From the NCBI RefSeq assembly GCF_017562075.2, contig NC_054083.1:40035255-40099254 (forward strand): a stretch of 64,000 nucleotides of DNA, written 5' to 3'. The notes under the pieces are model-generated. The model ran no database searches. It was not told the origin of the DNA and saw only the letters and a list, made by a program, of their open reading frames with translations. Positions 35,142 to 46,560 of this stretch are shown here, in pieces. Origin of the DNA: Anopheles merus (Eukaryota > Arthropoda > Insecta > Diptera > Culicidae). Both the position numbers and the translations under genes were made by a program. How positions within the stretch are numbered: the first letter of the stretch is position 1; each line of letters opens with the position of its first letter.

Positions 35142-38100
35142 GTGAGCTCCCCCTGTCAACCCCAAACATGTGAACTTGGTGTGAAATTATGCCTCCAGAA
35201 ACAGTGTGTTCGTACCTTAAAGTGTGTGCGTTTTGCATCGGAAACCTTCCACACAAATAAATAACGCTAAAGTGCCGAGTGCCACACGGGGTAAAGTGTG
35301 GCACCTTTTTTTGCGTTCTCTCCGGACCCGGACAAGCGACGAGGGGGAAAGGTCACCGACGCGGTAGGGTGCCTGCGAGGACCTTAGTGTACCGTCGCCC
35401 CGTACCGAGCCCACAATACAAAGGCGCTCGTGCATATCGTGGGGCCACACCAAACCCGCGTGGAGCTGTGTTGCCCGACCAACAACGCCAAGAACGAAGA
35501 ACGGTTTTGCAAAACTTTGCAGCGCCCGTACGGCTATTATGCAATTTCTGATGCACCCCTCGCTCACCTGACTCAGCTCCCAAGCAGGCTGAGACCAGTG
35601 GGAGGGAGGGAGCATAAAAATGTGGGTTATGTGTATGTCCCATTAACGCCCCGGTGCAACGGTGCAATCGCCTGTGCTGTGAGCATTTTTCTTCCACCGT
35701 TTGTGTTTTTTCTTCTGTTTTCTTTGCTTCTCCTGTTCCTGTTTTCGCTTTATCTCGCGACCCAATAAAATCGAGCCTTGCTGCCCCCCTTCAGCCGTGC
35801 CCTGCCCTGGTGTGAGAGCAACGACCGTTGCACGGTGTCCACGATCGTTTGCCCGATTCTGGTGCGCAATTAAAGGGGTGCCGCCTCGAGCCAACGAAGC
35901 CTCCTGGACGCGAGCGCGCAAAGTGTGTCGGTGTGTCCGCGGGGTCGCTGTGACTTGGGCTGCGACGATTTGCTGCGTTCTTGTACACACGGCAGGCCGC
36001 TGCATTTGCTGTGCAGCCTTCGCACAGCCAGCATATCGGAAGAAAAGCAGAGCGAAAAACGCCCAGAACAGAACGAACCCCGGCGTGAGGTCGCTCCGCT
36101 CCGGGACGTCACGCAACGAACTCCACGGGGCTCGGCCTCTGTTTGGCCCCTCTTTTGCCTTCGGATTCAAGGTGTACCGACCGGAACTGATGCAGCGAGC
36201 TGCACTCTTGCATTTTCGATTCGAGTCTTGTTTTTGTTCGTTTCCACTGCTACGTTTTGTTTCGCTCGCCAACAGCGAAACGCACCATGAATGGAGCGAA
36301 CTGAATTGCTGACATTAAATTTTCCGGACAACTTTATCGAGCACAGCGAACCGTTCTGTGTTTGTGTGTATGCGTGTGTGTGTTTGGGTTTCGCTGTTTA
36401 AGGTGGACAAGGGAAATGGGCGCTTTTTTATCGAGCATACGAGACAGACAGCAAACAACGAAATGATGATTGGTGCAGTTTGTTGTTGCTACAAAAATTG
36501 CATTTGTTTTTTGAATGAAGCAGAAAGCCAATGTGTGTGTGTGCCGTTGTTGAGTTAAGCATTATTTCAGCAGTTCAATAACATCCAGGAAATTGGTTAG
36601 ATAAACGTTAATGTCGTTGACGAGGAAATGAAAACGTTATCATTCTTCAAACCGCAACATTCTAGCAAACAGTTAAATGCTGATGATGTGAGGAATGTCT
36701 TTTCACATTTCCACTGAATTGCTACACTCATCCTCTGCCCGCAAATTGGAATCAAATTCCACAAGCATCGTTCATCATGCTGCTCCGGCTAATGTTTTAG
36801 TGTCCTCTAGCAGAAACAGAAACATACGAGCCGTATTCCCATTAGAAGTACTCCCAAAGTGATGCTATATCTCCCTCTCGCTCGTGACACATCGCTTGTT
36901 TACCTTCCACTTCAACGAGCGATACAGCACAGAGTGCAAATGAATTACGGTATCGAAAACAACACTGCACAAACAACTTTGGAAGGCTGGCGCGAAGTGC
37001 GCGCCGAGGGAACCATTTGAAAATGCCTTCCTAGCAGCGAGCAAGAGAATTTCGATTTTATTCGCTCGTATCATCGACACAACTTCGACCGGTTCGAGCA
37101 TTCTACACTCGAAATTATGCTCCACCCTGGTTTACACGCTGCTGGGACACGTAAAAGCTTTCCCGGTACCGGTGGAGGAAGGAAAACAACTTCATAATTT
37201 CGTTCCGTTACGATGTTGGAGAGATGTGTTTTTCGTTCCCGATACCGATCGATAATTGAGAAGCAAGCGATTCTATCGAAATGTTGCTGTTTTCGCCATG
37301 TTTTGCTTTCCGTCGCCTTACTAAATTATTACGACTTCCCCACTCCGACTTCCGTCGTTTCCAAAGTTTCAGAAATTCAAGGTGTTATGATGCGATATTT
37401 TTCAGCGAAGTAGTTGCGTACCAATTTCGCTTCCATTTTTGCTTTCAGTTTGAATTATTTCCCTCGCTCGCTAAGCCCAGCTTCACACTATTGACACTAC
37501 AAACCTTTGGATGATACATGGCTACAAGAGCGAAGAGATTGAAGAGGTGTGTGTGTGTCTGTTGACACCTCGTTTCACTTTCATTTTCCTTTTCCGCGGG
37601 CGTACGATTCGGTACAGGTGATTGGTGTGAGAGGGAAGCGGAGAAAAAGAAAGAAAGAAAAAACAACCGCCCCAGCCGATCGACAATTATAGATGTTTGG
37701 AACAAATTGTTTGCCGTCGCACTGTCATTTTCATGTCCTTTCATGGCGCACCAAACAACAATACGCCGTGCCAAGGGGAGCCGGACGCACAGGGCTTACT
37801 ACGTTTGCTGTGTGTTGTGTGCTTTCGTTACGTTATGTTCCGTTCGATCTGCCGCCGCCGCCGCCGCCCATTTAGCATTCCGGTCCCATCGTGCACTTAA
37901 ACGCCAATACCGCGCCGTACGTGTGACAGATGTTTTATATTTTGAGTGTTGTTGTTTTTTTTTTTTTGCTGCTATCCCCTTTCCCTTTTCCTTTACCAGC
38001 GCCCGGGATGGTGGTGGTGATTGCCCGGTTCACTTCCAAGCCGTAAAAACAGGCGGCTCAATGTTTATTTTCCGCAAAAATGCGTACATATTTTGCCTTT

Positions 38101-39930
38101 CGACAGGCTCCCCCGGGCGGTGGTGCAAACGTGTAGCGAATTGTCAAGCGAAATTTTCGTTCCCATCGTCGACGTCTTGGTGCCGGGGCCACCGGCGGAG
38201 CCATCGGCGTCGTGTCCATAACTTACGCGGTACAGATTTATCGATCAACAGGCAAGCAACAATAGAGAGAACGCGGAGAAAAAGGCGCACAGCAAAAAGG
38301 AAATATATTGTGCCCGAGTTTCTTTCCCATCCACCCGGGGCTGCTGCTGCTGCTTCCGGTGTGTCGTTGTGCTGCCTGCTTCTAGCAGCATGTTGCATTT
38401 GCCAGACAAGCGGTGGACAACAGCAACAAAAAAAAAGTTATTTCCCCCGCCCCGAATGGGCTGCCTGGTCCAAACTCCCAGCACGAAAGACTCGCTGCGT
38501 ACGGCACACAAAAAAACAGCTCTCCAGAGCGCACCGCCGCCACACAGCACACATACACAGTCGGGCCGGAAAAATGACAAACTTTATTAAACCATTTGTT
38601 TCCACATTCCCGGGGCTCCGGTTGGGTGGTCTTTGGCAGACGGTCAATTCACTTACTCCGGGCCTGGGCAAAGACACACTCACCTACAGGCTCTGTGTGT
38701 TGTGGCAGAACAAATGAAGACATTATGGGAGTATATTTCCCTTTGCTGCCATTTTTTCTCCCATTTCCTAGCTGTTACGGTGCAATTACGGTAAGAGTGC
38801 AGCTTTTTTTCCGCCTTTTAAAGCATAAAGTGCAGGCTTATAAAAACGCTACATTAAGGTGGACATAAACTAGAGAAAGGTTTTTCTTCTTTTCGTCTCG
38901 TGCGGAGAGTATGTGCAGTAGTTGCGGGTTCTCCCCCTAAAAGTCGTGCAGAATTGACCACAAGCTCTGTGTCCAGCGAGGCGATTAGAACGCTGCTTAA
39001 AGTGTTTCTTCAGAGCCGCTAGTTGGGTAGCCACTCGGGTTGGGGCAGCTATAATTTTACGACCGCTTCACTGCCAACCTTGTCGACTTCCTTCTCGCAC
39101 CCGGTGGAGTGGAGCGCACTCGGGTTTTTTTTTTGTATTTTGCCCCGAGAACCGAGATCTTGGCGAGTGAACTAAAACAAACGCTAAACGCTACCGCTAA
39201 TGTGTATTGCTTGGTGCTTGGAGAACGGGCCAATGGGCGAAGAAAAAAACAAAAACTACACTATTGAACAATCGAAAGGCGTCCACGATTGAGCTTTAAG
39301 CTTAAACAGGCAGCAATGCCAGCAGCAGCAGCAGCTGGTGCTACGCCACAATTATACGCTATATAATAAAATAATAAAATGTCGTGACATAGAACGCCTT
39401 CGCGAGTGGGCCCACGTTAAAACTAAGCACCGTAAGGGACGAACGTGGACCTGGGAAGCGCGGGGTTTTGTTGCCCTTTTTTATTGATCCGTGCCCCAGC
39501 ACGCTTGGCTGCTGATCTTAGGTAGCATGGCTCACCGTTCGATACACCCAACGGCAGCAGCATATGGAAGCAGCCACCTGGGAAGTATGGTTCCACACGA
39601 TTTGACATCTGGGAGCAAAAACTGTTCCACACACACACACACACACCAAGATCTAGTGTGATCCGGTAGTGTAGTGCACCGCAAGTGCAGCTCTTGACTG
39701 TGACCTCACGTTTTCTTGTACCTCATTTGTTATGGATCTCGGCGCACCGGGTTTGGTTGGGACGGCTTAAGACGGCTTGCGCTGGGCATCTGGACGATCT
39801 AGAAAGGAACCTAACACTCCCCGCTTTGTCCTCTGTCAGCACCTACTCGGTAGATACCGGAGCATGAGAATTCTCGCGCCTGTCAACAGGTTCCACCGTC
39901 ACAAATAGTCACTTCGCACGGATCGCTTAC
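35142..39930 (+). other. Putative long first intron, with one unusually long reading frame
   Basis: GC-balanced sequence without a recognisable exon. An ATG frame of 324 codons lies at 37743-38717 on the plus strand; see the findings. Overlapping frames of about 200 codons on opposite strands at 35643-36312 are mirror images and probably chance. Short GCC and GCT runs lie near 37852 and 38340. Short CA or GT tracts occur, for example near 39630. Confidence 0.45.
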
Positions 39931-40287
39931 CTTCCCCCCCCCCCCCCCCCCTATTCGCTCGCCATCCGGATTGGCAATCAACGGATACCTCGGATTAGTG
40001 CCAAGATTACACAGCTCAAGCGCCCTGTTGCAAGACAGCACAGACCGTCCCGGCGGCGGTACCATATCGGTAGCCATAGCACTGTCCGCCGCCCCGTGTA
40101 TCGTTAGCGAGGCTGAACCAACCGTGGGAGATAGCGGAGAGAACGTGGCCGCAGTGCTCACAGTGCTCATTAGAACAGAAAAACCGCAACCGTGATTGCT
40201 CCCAGAGCAGTCAGCGGACACGTTGCAAGGTTTGGAATTTGGGTTCCCAATCGTCATCTGTCAAGCACGGACACATTCTGCGGCTTG
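39931..40287 (-). CDS. Candidate exon of unknown function, splice-bounded
   Basis: On the minus strand a good acceptor (GGGTTTTTTGCAG) ends at 40288. An ATG at 40257 opens 109 codons to a donor AAG|GTAAGC at 39931/39930, in phase 0. The frame has an in-frame stop two codons before the ATG, so the ATG would be the true start. The peptide has Cys in its first part (CNVSADCSGSNHGCG), then a Ser/Thr/Ala-rich centre, and ends in a glycine run encoded by the C18 tract. I recognise no domain. The plus strand is also open for 74 codons here, which weakens the case. Length variation in the homopolymer would shift the frame just before the donor. Confidence 0.2.
39934..39951. repeat. C18 homopolymer
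   Basis: Eighteen consecutive C on the plus strand. Such runs are uncommon in insect DNA and prone to replication and sequencing errors. It lies three bases inside the donor end of the candidate minus-strand exon. Confidence 0.97.
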
Positions 40288-42091
40288 CTGCAAAAAACCC
40301 AAGTGCGCTGCACAGATTGTAATTTAATTATTTAAAAAGCAATAATGCTTAACCGTTGCATGCAGCGCTCGCTTTAGCGACAACCCTCAAGTCCGGGTGT
40401 GAAAGAAACGGTTGTTTGTTTCCTTTTTCGTTCACTGGGCCCTGGGAACAGGAACAGAGCTAAGCAATGTAGAGCGTGGTCACCGCTCCAAAACCGGCGG
40501 CAGAAACCCCGGCGTCAATATATATGTCGTTAGGACGAATGGACGGGTTTTGGGCGTTGCTTTTCAGCTGCGGGGTGGTCAATTTGCGCAAAAGGGTCAT
40601 AATAATTTGCATGATATGGGTCTATTGTTAGTGCCCCAGTTTTGCCTCGGTGTTTTATGTATATATGTGTAGGGCGAGGATTAACGACAAGCGGGACAGC
40701 TCTAATGAGCGTAAAGCGCCTGGGTAGGAAATTGATCCACTTGAGAACTGAATTTACTGCTTCGTAAAGTCCCCTCGCCAGCTAATAACAGGGCGAGGTA
40801 GAGGGGCATACAATTTGTTTCATAATCATTAGACGAATGACTAATTGTTATTCTTTGTTCTTTTCATTCTTGCAGGTAATTTGAAACATAATTCTTGTGC
40901 CTTGATGAAGTTTGATGCACTGAAATCTTGAGTACGTAAGTTATCGTTGGAAATTCTGAAGGACAGCGTACTGTTTCCCCCAACAATTTTATCGTTCTGT
41001 AAAGCACGTACAACGATGCACAGACTCTTTTTTCCCATTGCATAACCCACTCACTACCCATTGCTTCCCTTTCTCCCGTGGAAAGCGTTCCTAAGATTTC
41101 GGACGCAAAACCAACGACATAATCTCATTAAACGTTGCAATGCGATAAACGTGAGCTGCCGTCAGCCATTTCTCCTACCATTCCATCCATTTTCCGTATC
41201 CCCCGCGGAGCCTGATTTCGACCCTCCCCTTAGACGCCCGCCCTCCGGGGGAAATCTCGAATGCTCGGCGGCAATCTCTGCCGGTTCGCTTACGGACATT
41301 CCGGAAGGCTGAAATTCCATCCGGTGCACACGGCGCGCACCATAATTGGAAGTCCGGAAGATCCGCTACGGGGCTGCAGCACAGCGAAACCATCAGCTGT
41401 GGCAGGTCGCACGCGCGTACACCGTCGTGCACTGTGTGCAGCGCGCTGAGCGTTGCTTCAGCTCCGACGGTCCGTTGTTCTGACGGTATTCGATGGAAAC
41501 GTTGTGCGGAATTTATCTCTGGCAGCCTTGCACCTGCCGCTGGTAACTGTAGTAGCATGCAATGCAGAAGGTGCAGGAGGGCGGCAGATGCGTTAAATAT
41601 GACAGACGAAGGGTTATAATTCTTGCGGGAAAAGTGAAAAGCAGCAATGGAATGGAATGGTTGAAAGCAACACACAAAAAAACCGTTTACCGTCCCTTTA
41701 ACGACGCGTGCTTGTGGAGGATGCTATTTCAATGAAAGTTTTACGCTGCTTTTCCCTTCTACTTTACGGGGAGAGTTATTGTTACGATATCCCACCAGAA
41801 AATAAGTTATTATGATGCTAATGCACGGCGATACCGGTTATCTAACGCAAGCAGTTTGAAATGGATTTCTTCTTTATGGTCGATTGGTTGGAAAAGATTT
41901 ATGATTCAAACAAGAACATTTAATATAATTTTCATCATATTTTTTGGCAGCGTGATGCAAAAGAAAGTGTTTACTCATGAATCCATCCCAATGGCAAATT
42001 TCACTCACCCCAAGTTGACAATCCAATTTTGTTTTTCTAATGTTCAACAAACCGTTTTACGTATGAATGATTAGCTGTTCCCATACCTGTC

Positions 42092-42094
<3 letters not shown>
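40288..42094. other. Non-coding stretch
   Basis: A minus-strand frame of 166 codons at 41175-41675 overlaps plus-strand frames of about 60 codons and has no splice context I trust. A splice-like pair near 40876 (TTCTTGCAG) and 40937 (GTAAGT) encloses a plus-strand segment with stops in all three frames, so it could at most be a non-coding exon. Confidence 0.45.

Positions 42095-42135
<41 letters not shown>
42095..42135. repeat. (TC)20 microsatellite
   Basis: An uninterrupted TC run of about 40 bases. Confidence 0.98.
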
Positions 42136-42137
<2 letters not shown>

Positions 42138-45100
42138 CTGGCTGCAAACAACACACTGTTGTTGATTTTTGCCCATTAGTCACGCCATAATTTGTTGGCG
42201 CATCACAAACGGCACACGGCAGGAGAGCCCGCAGCGATATGTACAAGAGATCACGGGGCTGCGCATCTCCACACCTGTCTGGTGGTCTGTTTGCCAAACT
42301 GTTTCTCCGGTTTTGATGCTACCAGCTGCGAGCAGCCAGGTTTCGAATCATAAATATGCATGAGATGACACCGGCACCATCCTTATGGCATGTGTCTGTG
42401 TGTGTATGTGTATTTCACAGACGGGGCAGGAAACTCACTCGAGGGTTTTATTTGTCCGCGCTTCCACGCTCATCATCGATCGACACCTGAAGAGGATGCA
42501 ATCAATAGCGCTCTTAATGAGCCTACATTAAACAAACAAACCGGTGAATGAACGAATAAAAACACAAAGAAAGATGCTTCAAACTTAAACGCATTAACGC
42601 TCTTCTTTAGCGCTTCCTGCCTCTCCGCAGTGCATCTAAAGTACAGTTCTTGCTCACCGTTCCTCTGTCTCACTTTCCATCCCTTGCACGGAATTCTACG
42701 CCGGGTGCTGTTTTATCCCAACAAACGTACCAATTCCCTTCAATTGGTAACGGTTCTTTTCACCCAGCAAACGCATGCGTGCTTGCTCGAGGGACCGCTG
42801 GACGCTAAAATGGACGCCGCCCTTGCACACCTTGGGCCACAAATTCCATTCCATGTCCAGTAAAAACAAACCAAACAAAAACACCTAGACACTCTTCCAA
42901 GCATCCCTCCCCGGAGCTGAATATGTTCATCAACACAGCATCGATTCCATTACACTCGCCGCTCCATACTAAAATCCGCACATGTTCTGAGCGTTCGTCG
43001 TCTGCGTCCAGACGTAAAAAGAAACCGGTTCCGCAAACGACTTGCCGAGTCGCGCGTCTCTGCCGCTCGAAATATGGACCGAAACAGACACCGACTAACA
43101 CGGTCCCAAAACGTTAATTGTGTCAGTGGGACTTTTCCAGCCTTCCTTCTACTCCCGCTGGTTCTACGTGTTGAGTGTGTCGTCGTACCAGCATTCGCCC
43201 ACCACAACACCTGCACGGCGGCGATGGACACAGACGGGCAGCTGACATTTGACGGGTGCGAGCGCCCGTGGAATTTATTTCATTTAGACGTTCCCCGATG
43301 TTTGTCAACCCGGCCGTTATTGAGTTAGGTCAAAAATGGAACAGTCTGTGCCCGGCTCAACAGAAGCCGGCGTCCCGTTCAACTGCAGTTCTGACGAACG
43401 CCTGACAGTGGTTGGAAAGAAAAACAAAAACGGACCTCTCGCCTGTGTATCCATCACTTTTTGACGTGGTGAAGCACGCCATCAAAATGGAATCACTGCC
43501 ATTTCGGAGCGTGAAAAGCGTGTCCCTAACGTAGTTCTCCTCTTCTTGCTCGGATGTCAAATTCTAACTGTATACGGTCGATGCAGTACGTTCACGTTCC
43601 CGAAAAGTGTGCTCTCGCTGACACGCTGTTTGTTCCTGGTTCAGGCTCTGCGGGTCGTCGTCATACTGGTAGTCAGGTTCAGGTCCTCAGCATGGCGTGC
43701 TGTCACGGCGCGAAGCCGTTGCCGTTGAACTTGACCGGTTTTTCAAAACGGAACGAGTCGAAGAAAAAAAAGACATGCAAAATCCCGTACTTCAACCTAG
43801 TCGGAGTCTGAGGTGGTGCCAAGAATCTGGACTGACTTGCTGGATTAAATATTTGCACCGGACTGCAACAATGTATGTCCTACAATGTATTCCAATTGTT
43901 TGCGCAGTCTGATCGGGAAGGAACTTGAGAGCAATATCCGGGCGTGTGTGAGTTGTTTCAGGAATGTGTGCTAGTGCCAACTGAAGTCGACAATTGATTT
44001 ACTATACCTCGTGCATATCCGGCAGGGCCTTTGAAGTTAGCACCCAATTAGCCTTGGCCAGCTTAGCAGAACCGAGTCCCCCTTTTGGACTGTAAAATGT
44101 AGCACAACAAATAGAGCGTATGAACTGATTGCTTAATTTCAGACTCGGCCTGCTGAATTAACTCATCTTCTTCCCATCGCGCAACGGCTTTCCGCACAAT
44201 CACACCGCCATAAATCAGGGTACGCACACGGGATTGACTTCTGCTTTCTTTGCTGCTCTCGCTGTTTACTTCTCCTCCCGCCATGTGCATGATTTTCGCT
44301 AGTCACCCGAGACCCGAAACCCGTACTGGGGCATTTTTTCCCCCGTTTGCCATAGCACTCTTTCTAGGCCATCCGATTTATGAGGCTTTCCCCTCCGGGT
44401 CTTTTTGTGCTTCCCTGCACCGCTCCGAACTGAAACCGTCCACACCAAGGTCCATTACACATCGGCCCAGGTATTCGGAGGGGAGCATCGGAGGTAAAAA
44501 GGGGTTAAAAAGGTAACAACATAAAACACACACACTGTACAAAGCCTAAAAACCGGCGTGCACACACACACACATGCGAAACAAATTGGCAGTGTTGTTT
44601 TCCTTGTGGCGAACCAGTTCGCACTGCCCATCGAACAGTCATTAAAAAGTAGCTCCAGTTTTATCATGCCCGGTGTGCCCGTGTACGGCCAGCGGCGGTA
44701 TTATCTTTTTTTATCTGGAGGGGAGCCGAATTTGTAAGGTCCTTGTGCCGCCTTGTTCGTTTTTTGTCTTGGAACGTATATGAATAGGCAGACATGTTGA
44801 GATTTCTCACTCGGTAATGGGTCCCCCGAAAGAGAAGATAAAAGCTTCAGGTGTATCTGGACTTAGAGTGTCATGAATTTTACAATCGTTCACCGGGTGT
44901 ACAGTTAAGTGGGCTGTTACTAGGAGAAACGAATGTTTTCAGACCCCTAATTGCTCCACTGTCTGTGGACTATTAAAGTAAGGGGATGGGGGACACTAGC
45001 ACCCGTACCAAGTTCCATTTTTGTTGGTCCATTTATTAGATTAGCTGAACCGTTGTAAGGCACACGCACTCAGGGATGGAAAGGAACTGTAAAAACTTGT

Positions 45101-45720
45101 GTGTGTGCATTAGTCCAGGGTTCGAGTGAAACTGGGCACTCCGGTTCCGCATCGATTCCCTGATTGCTGGCCAGCAACGACACAGTCGCTCCAGCAAACT
45201 AGATCCATCACAAAACCACTCTCCATGGCGCGTGCACTCGCGTTTGCTCTGCAGACGAGGTGTGCAGTGGCAACATCCGGTTCGATCGAAACTATGCTAC
45301 ACGGTTGATCACCAACAGAGCCAAGCAGCCACCGATCGTTAATTGACTACATCCGACGCATATTTGCCTACAAGTCCCTGCCTCCTGCGCTGCACGGTTC
45401 GATCACCGCATCAAGTTTAGCAAGCAAGTGTGCCCAAGCAGAAGTACCTAATCCTGATGGTGTAAAACATGCAATGTCTTTGCGAAAAGCCGTTAATGTT
45501 ATGTTGTTGGCACTCAACACGACTGGATTAGGACACGTGGATATTGAATCTGAACGCAAATTGTTGGTAATTTTCAATAAACTCCTAATTTGAACTCCAA
45601 AACTCTCTCGAGTGTGTCGTGAGCTCCAAAAACCTGCTGCATCTTCAAAAACTAATTAAACTTGAATGCATCTGAAGTAACCAAACAACCAAAACATTAA
45701 GAACCAAACTCACTAAACAC
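42136..45720. other. Non-coding stretch
   Basis: I see no gene, RNA gene or mobile element. Short CA tracts lie near 44526 and 44560. Open frames are below 110 codons and overlap on both strands. Confidence 0.5.
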
Positions 45721-46560
45721 TGTTATTATGCCCCGAAAAGAAAAAAAAGATGTTTATTATTGCACAATTAACCATAAGTAACATTTCGCAGGGTTTTGAA
45801 CATCGAAATAAATTGTGAAACATTTGCCACCCATTAGTGGGCTATTAGTTTTGCATAAACTTTTTCCGCCCCGTGTTCGACCCATGTGCTCCGTTATTAG
45901 TCGTGCCAAAACGCCTTTATGCGCATTTAAATTGCCTAAATTGATTCCAAACAGCCTTCGTTTGTCATTTGTGCGGGTTGCAAATTTCGCTCACACCTAA
46001 CCATTAGCTGCTAAATTGCGGCAGAGACATTAAGAACGGGTCAAAAACAAAGCAATCACAGCATTACTTACCTGGCTTTGCTTTGGTTTGGGGAATGGAG
46101 CACGCATCTTCACGTACAAACGTAACAGATCTGCACTGTTACGCCAACACCCCGTGCTCTGGCGTAATGAATTTCTCTTCATCGCTAACATTTAATTGCT
46201 CTTAACACCCCATTAGCGAACTGGTGGCACAAATTGATCTCTTCCAATCTCGTGCAGTGTTAGCAGCAGCCGCTAAACTACTACCCCACGCTAATCATAA
46301 TTAACCAGCGGCGACCCACACGGAGTGGGTCATAAAAAGCTTTCCCGAAAAAACCTCATCTGCTCACATTTGCATAACGACGCCAACGATGAACTGCATT
46401 TCCACCCACACACACACACTACCGCCGATTTAGCCATTGTTATGCGCACGAAATTTGAGCAGTAATCGATTAAGCTTGAATCGCTGCTCTCTAATTCGTG
46501 CGGTTGCCCCTTAGCAACAAACCAGTTCAACCAGCACCTTCCCTGGTCAAATTAACGAGA
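45721..46560. promoter_or_regulatory. Candidate enhancer: TAAT cores and octamer-like sites
   Basis: At least a dozen ATTA/TAAT homeodomain cores occur in about 840 bases, including CCATTAG twice and ATAATTAACC. With them are a perfect octamer ATTTGCAT (46368-46375) and POU-like TTTTGCATAA near 45849. A caudal-like TTTATG near 45917 is also present. No long reading frame is present. Such clusters are typical of developmental enhancers in insects, but base composition alone raises TAAT counts, so this is an inference. Confidence 0.3.

Noticed and set aside
35643..36312. Overlapping frames of 203 and 209 codons on opposite strands
   Set aside because: Both are open over the same GC-rich stretch, which is what low stop density produces. 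Neither has a recognisable domain.
39740..39840. Possible trace of a non-LTR reverse transcriptase (RWA followed in another frame by GHLDDLE)
   Set aside because: The resemblance is too short and needs a frameshift, and no further collinear motif is present.
41175..41675. 166-codon minus-strand frame
   Set aside because: It has no start or splice context and no domain, and plus-strand frames are open across it.
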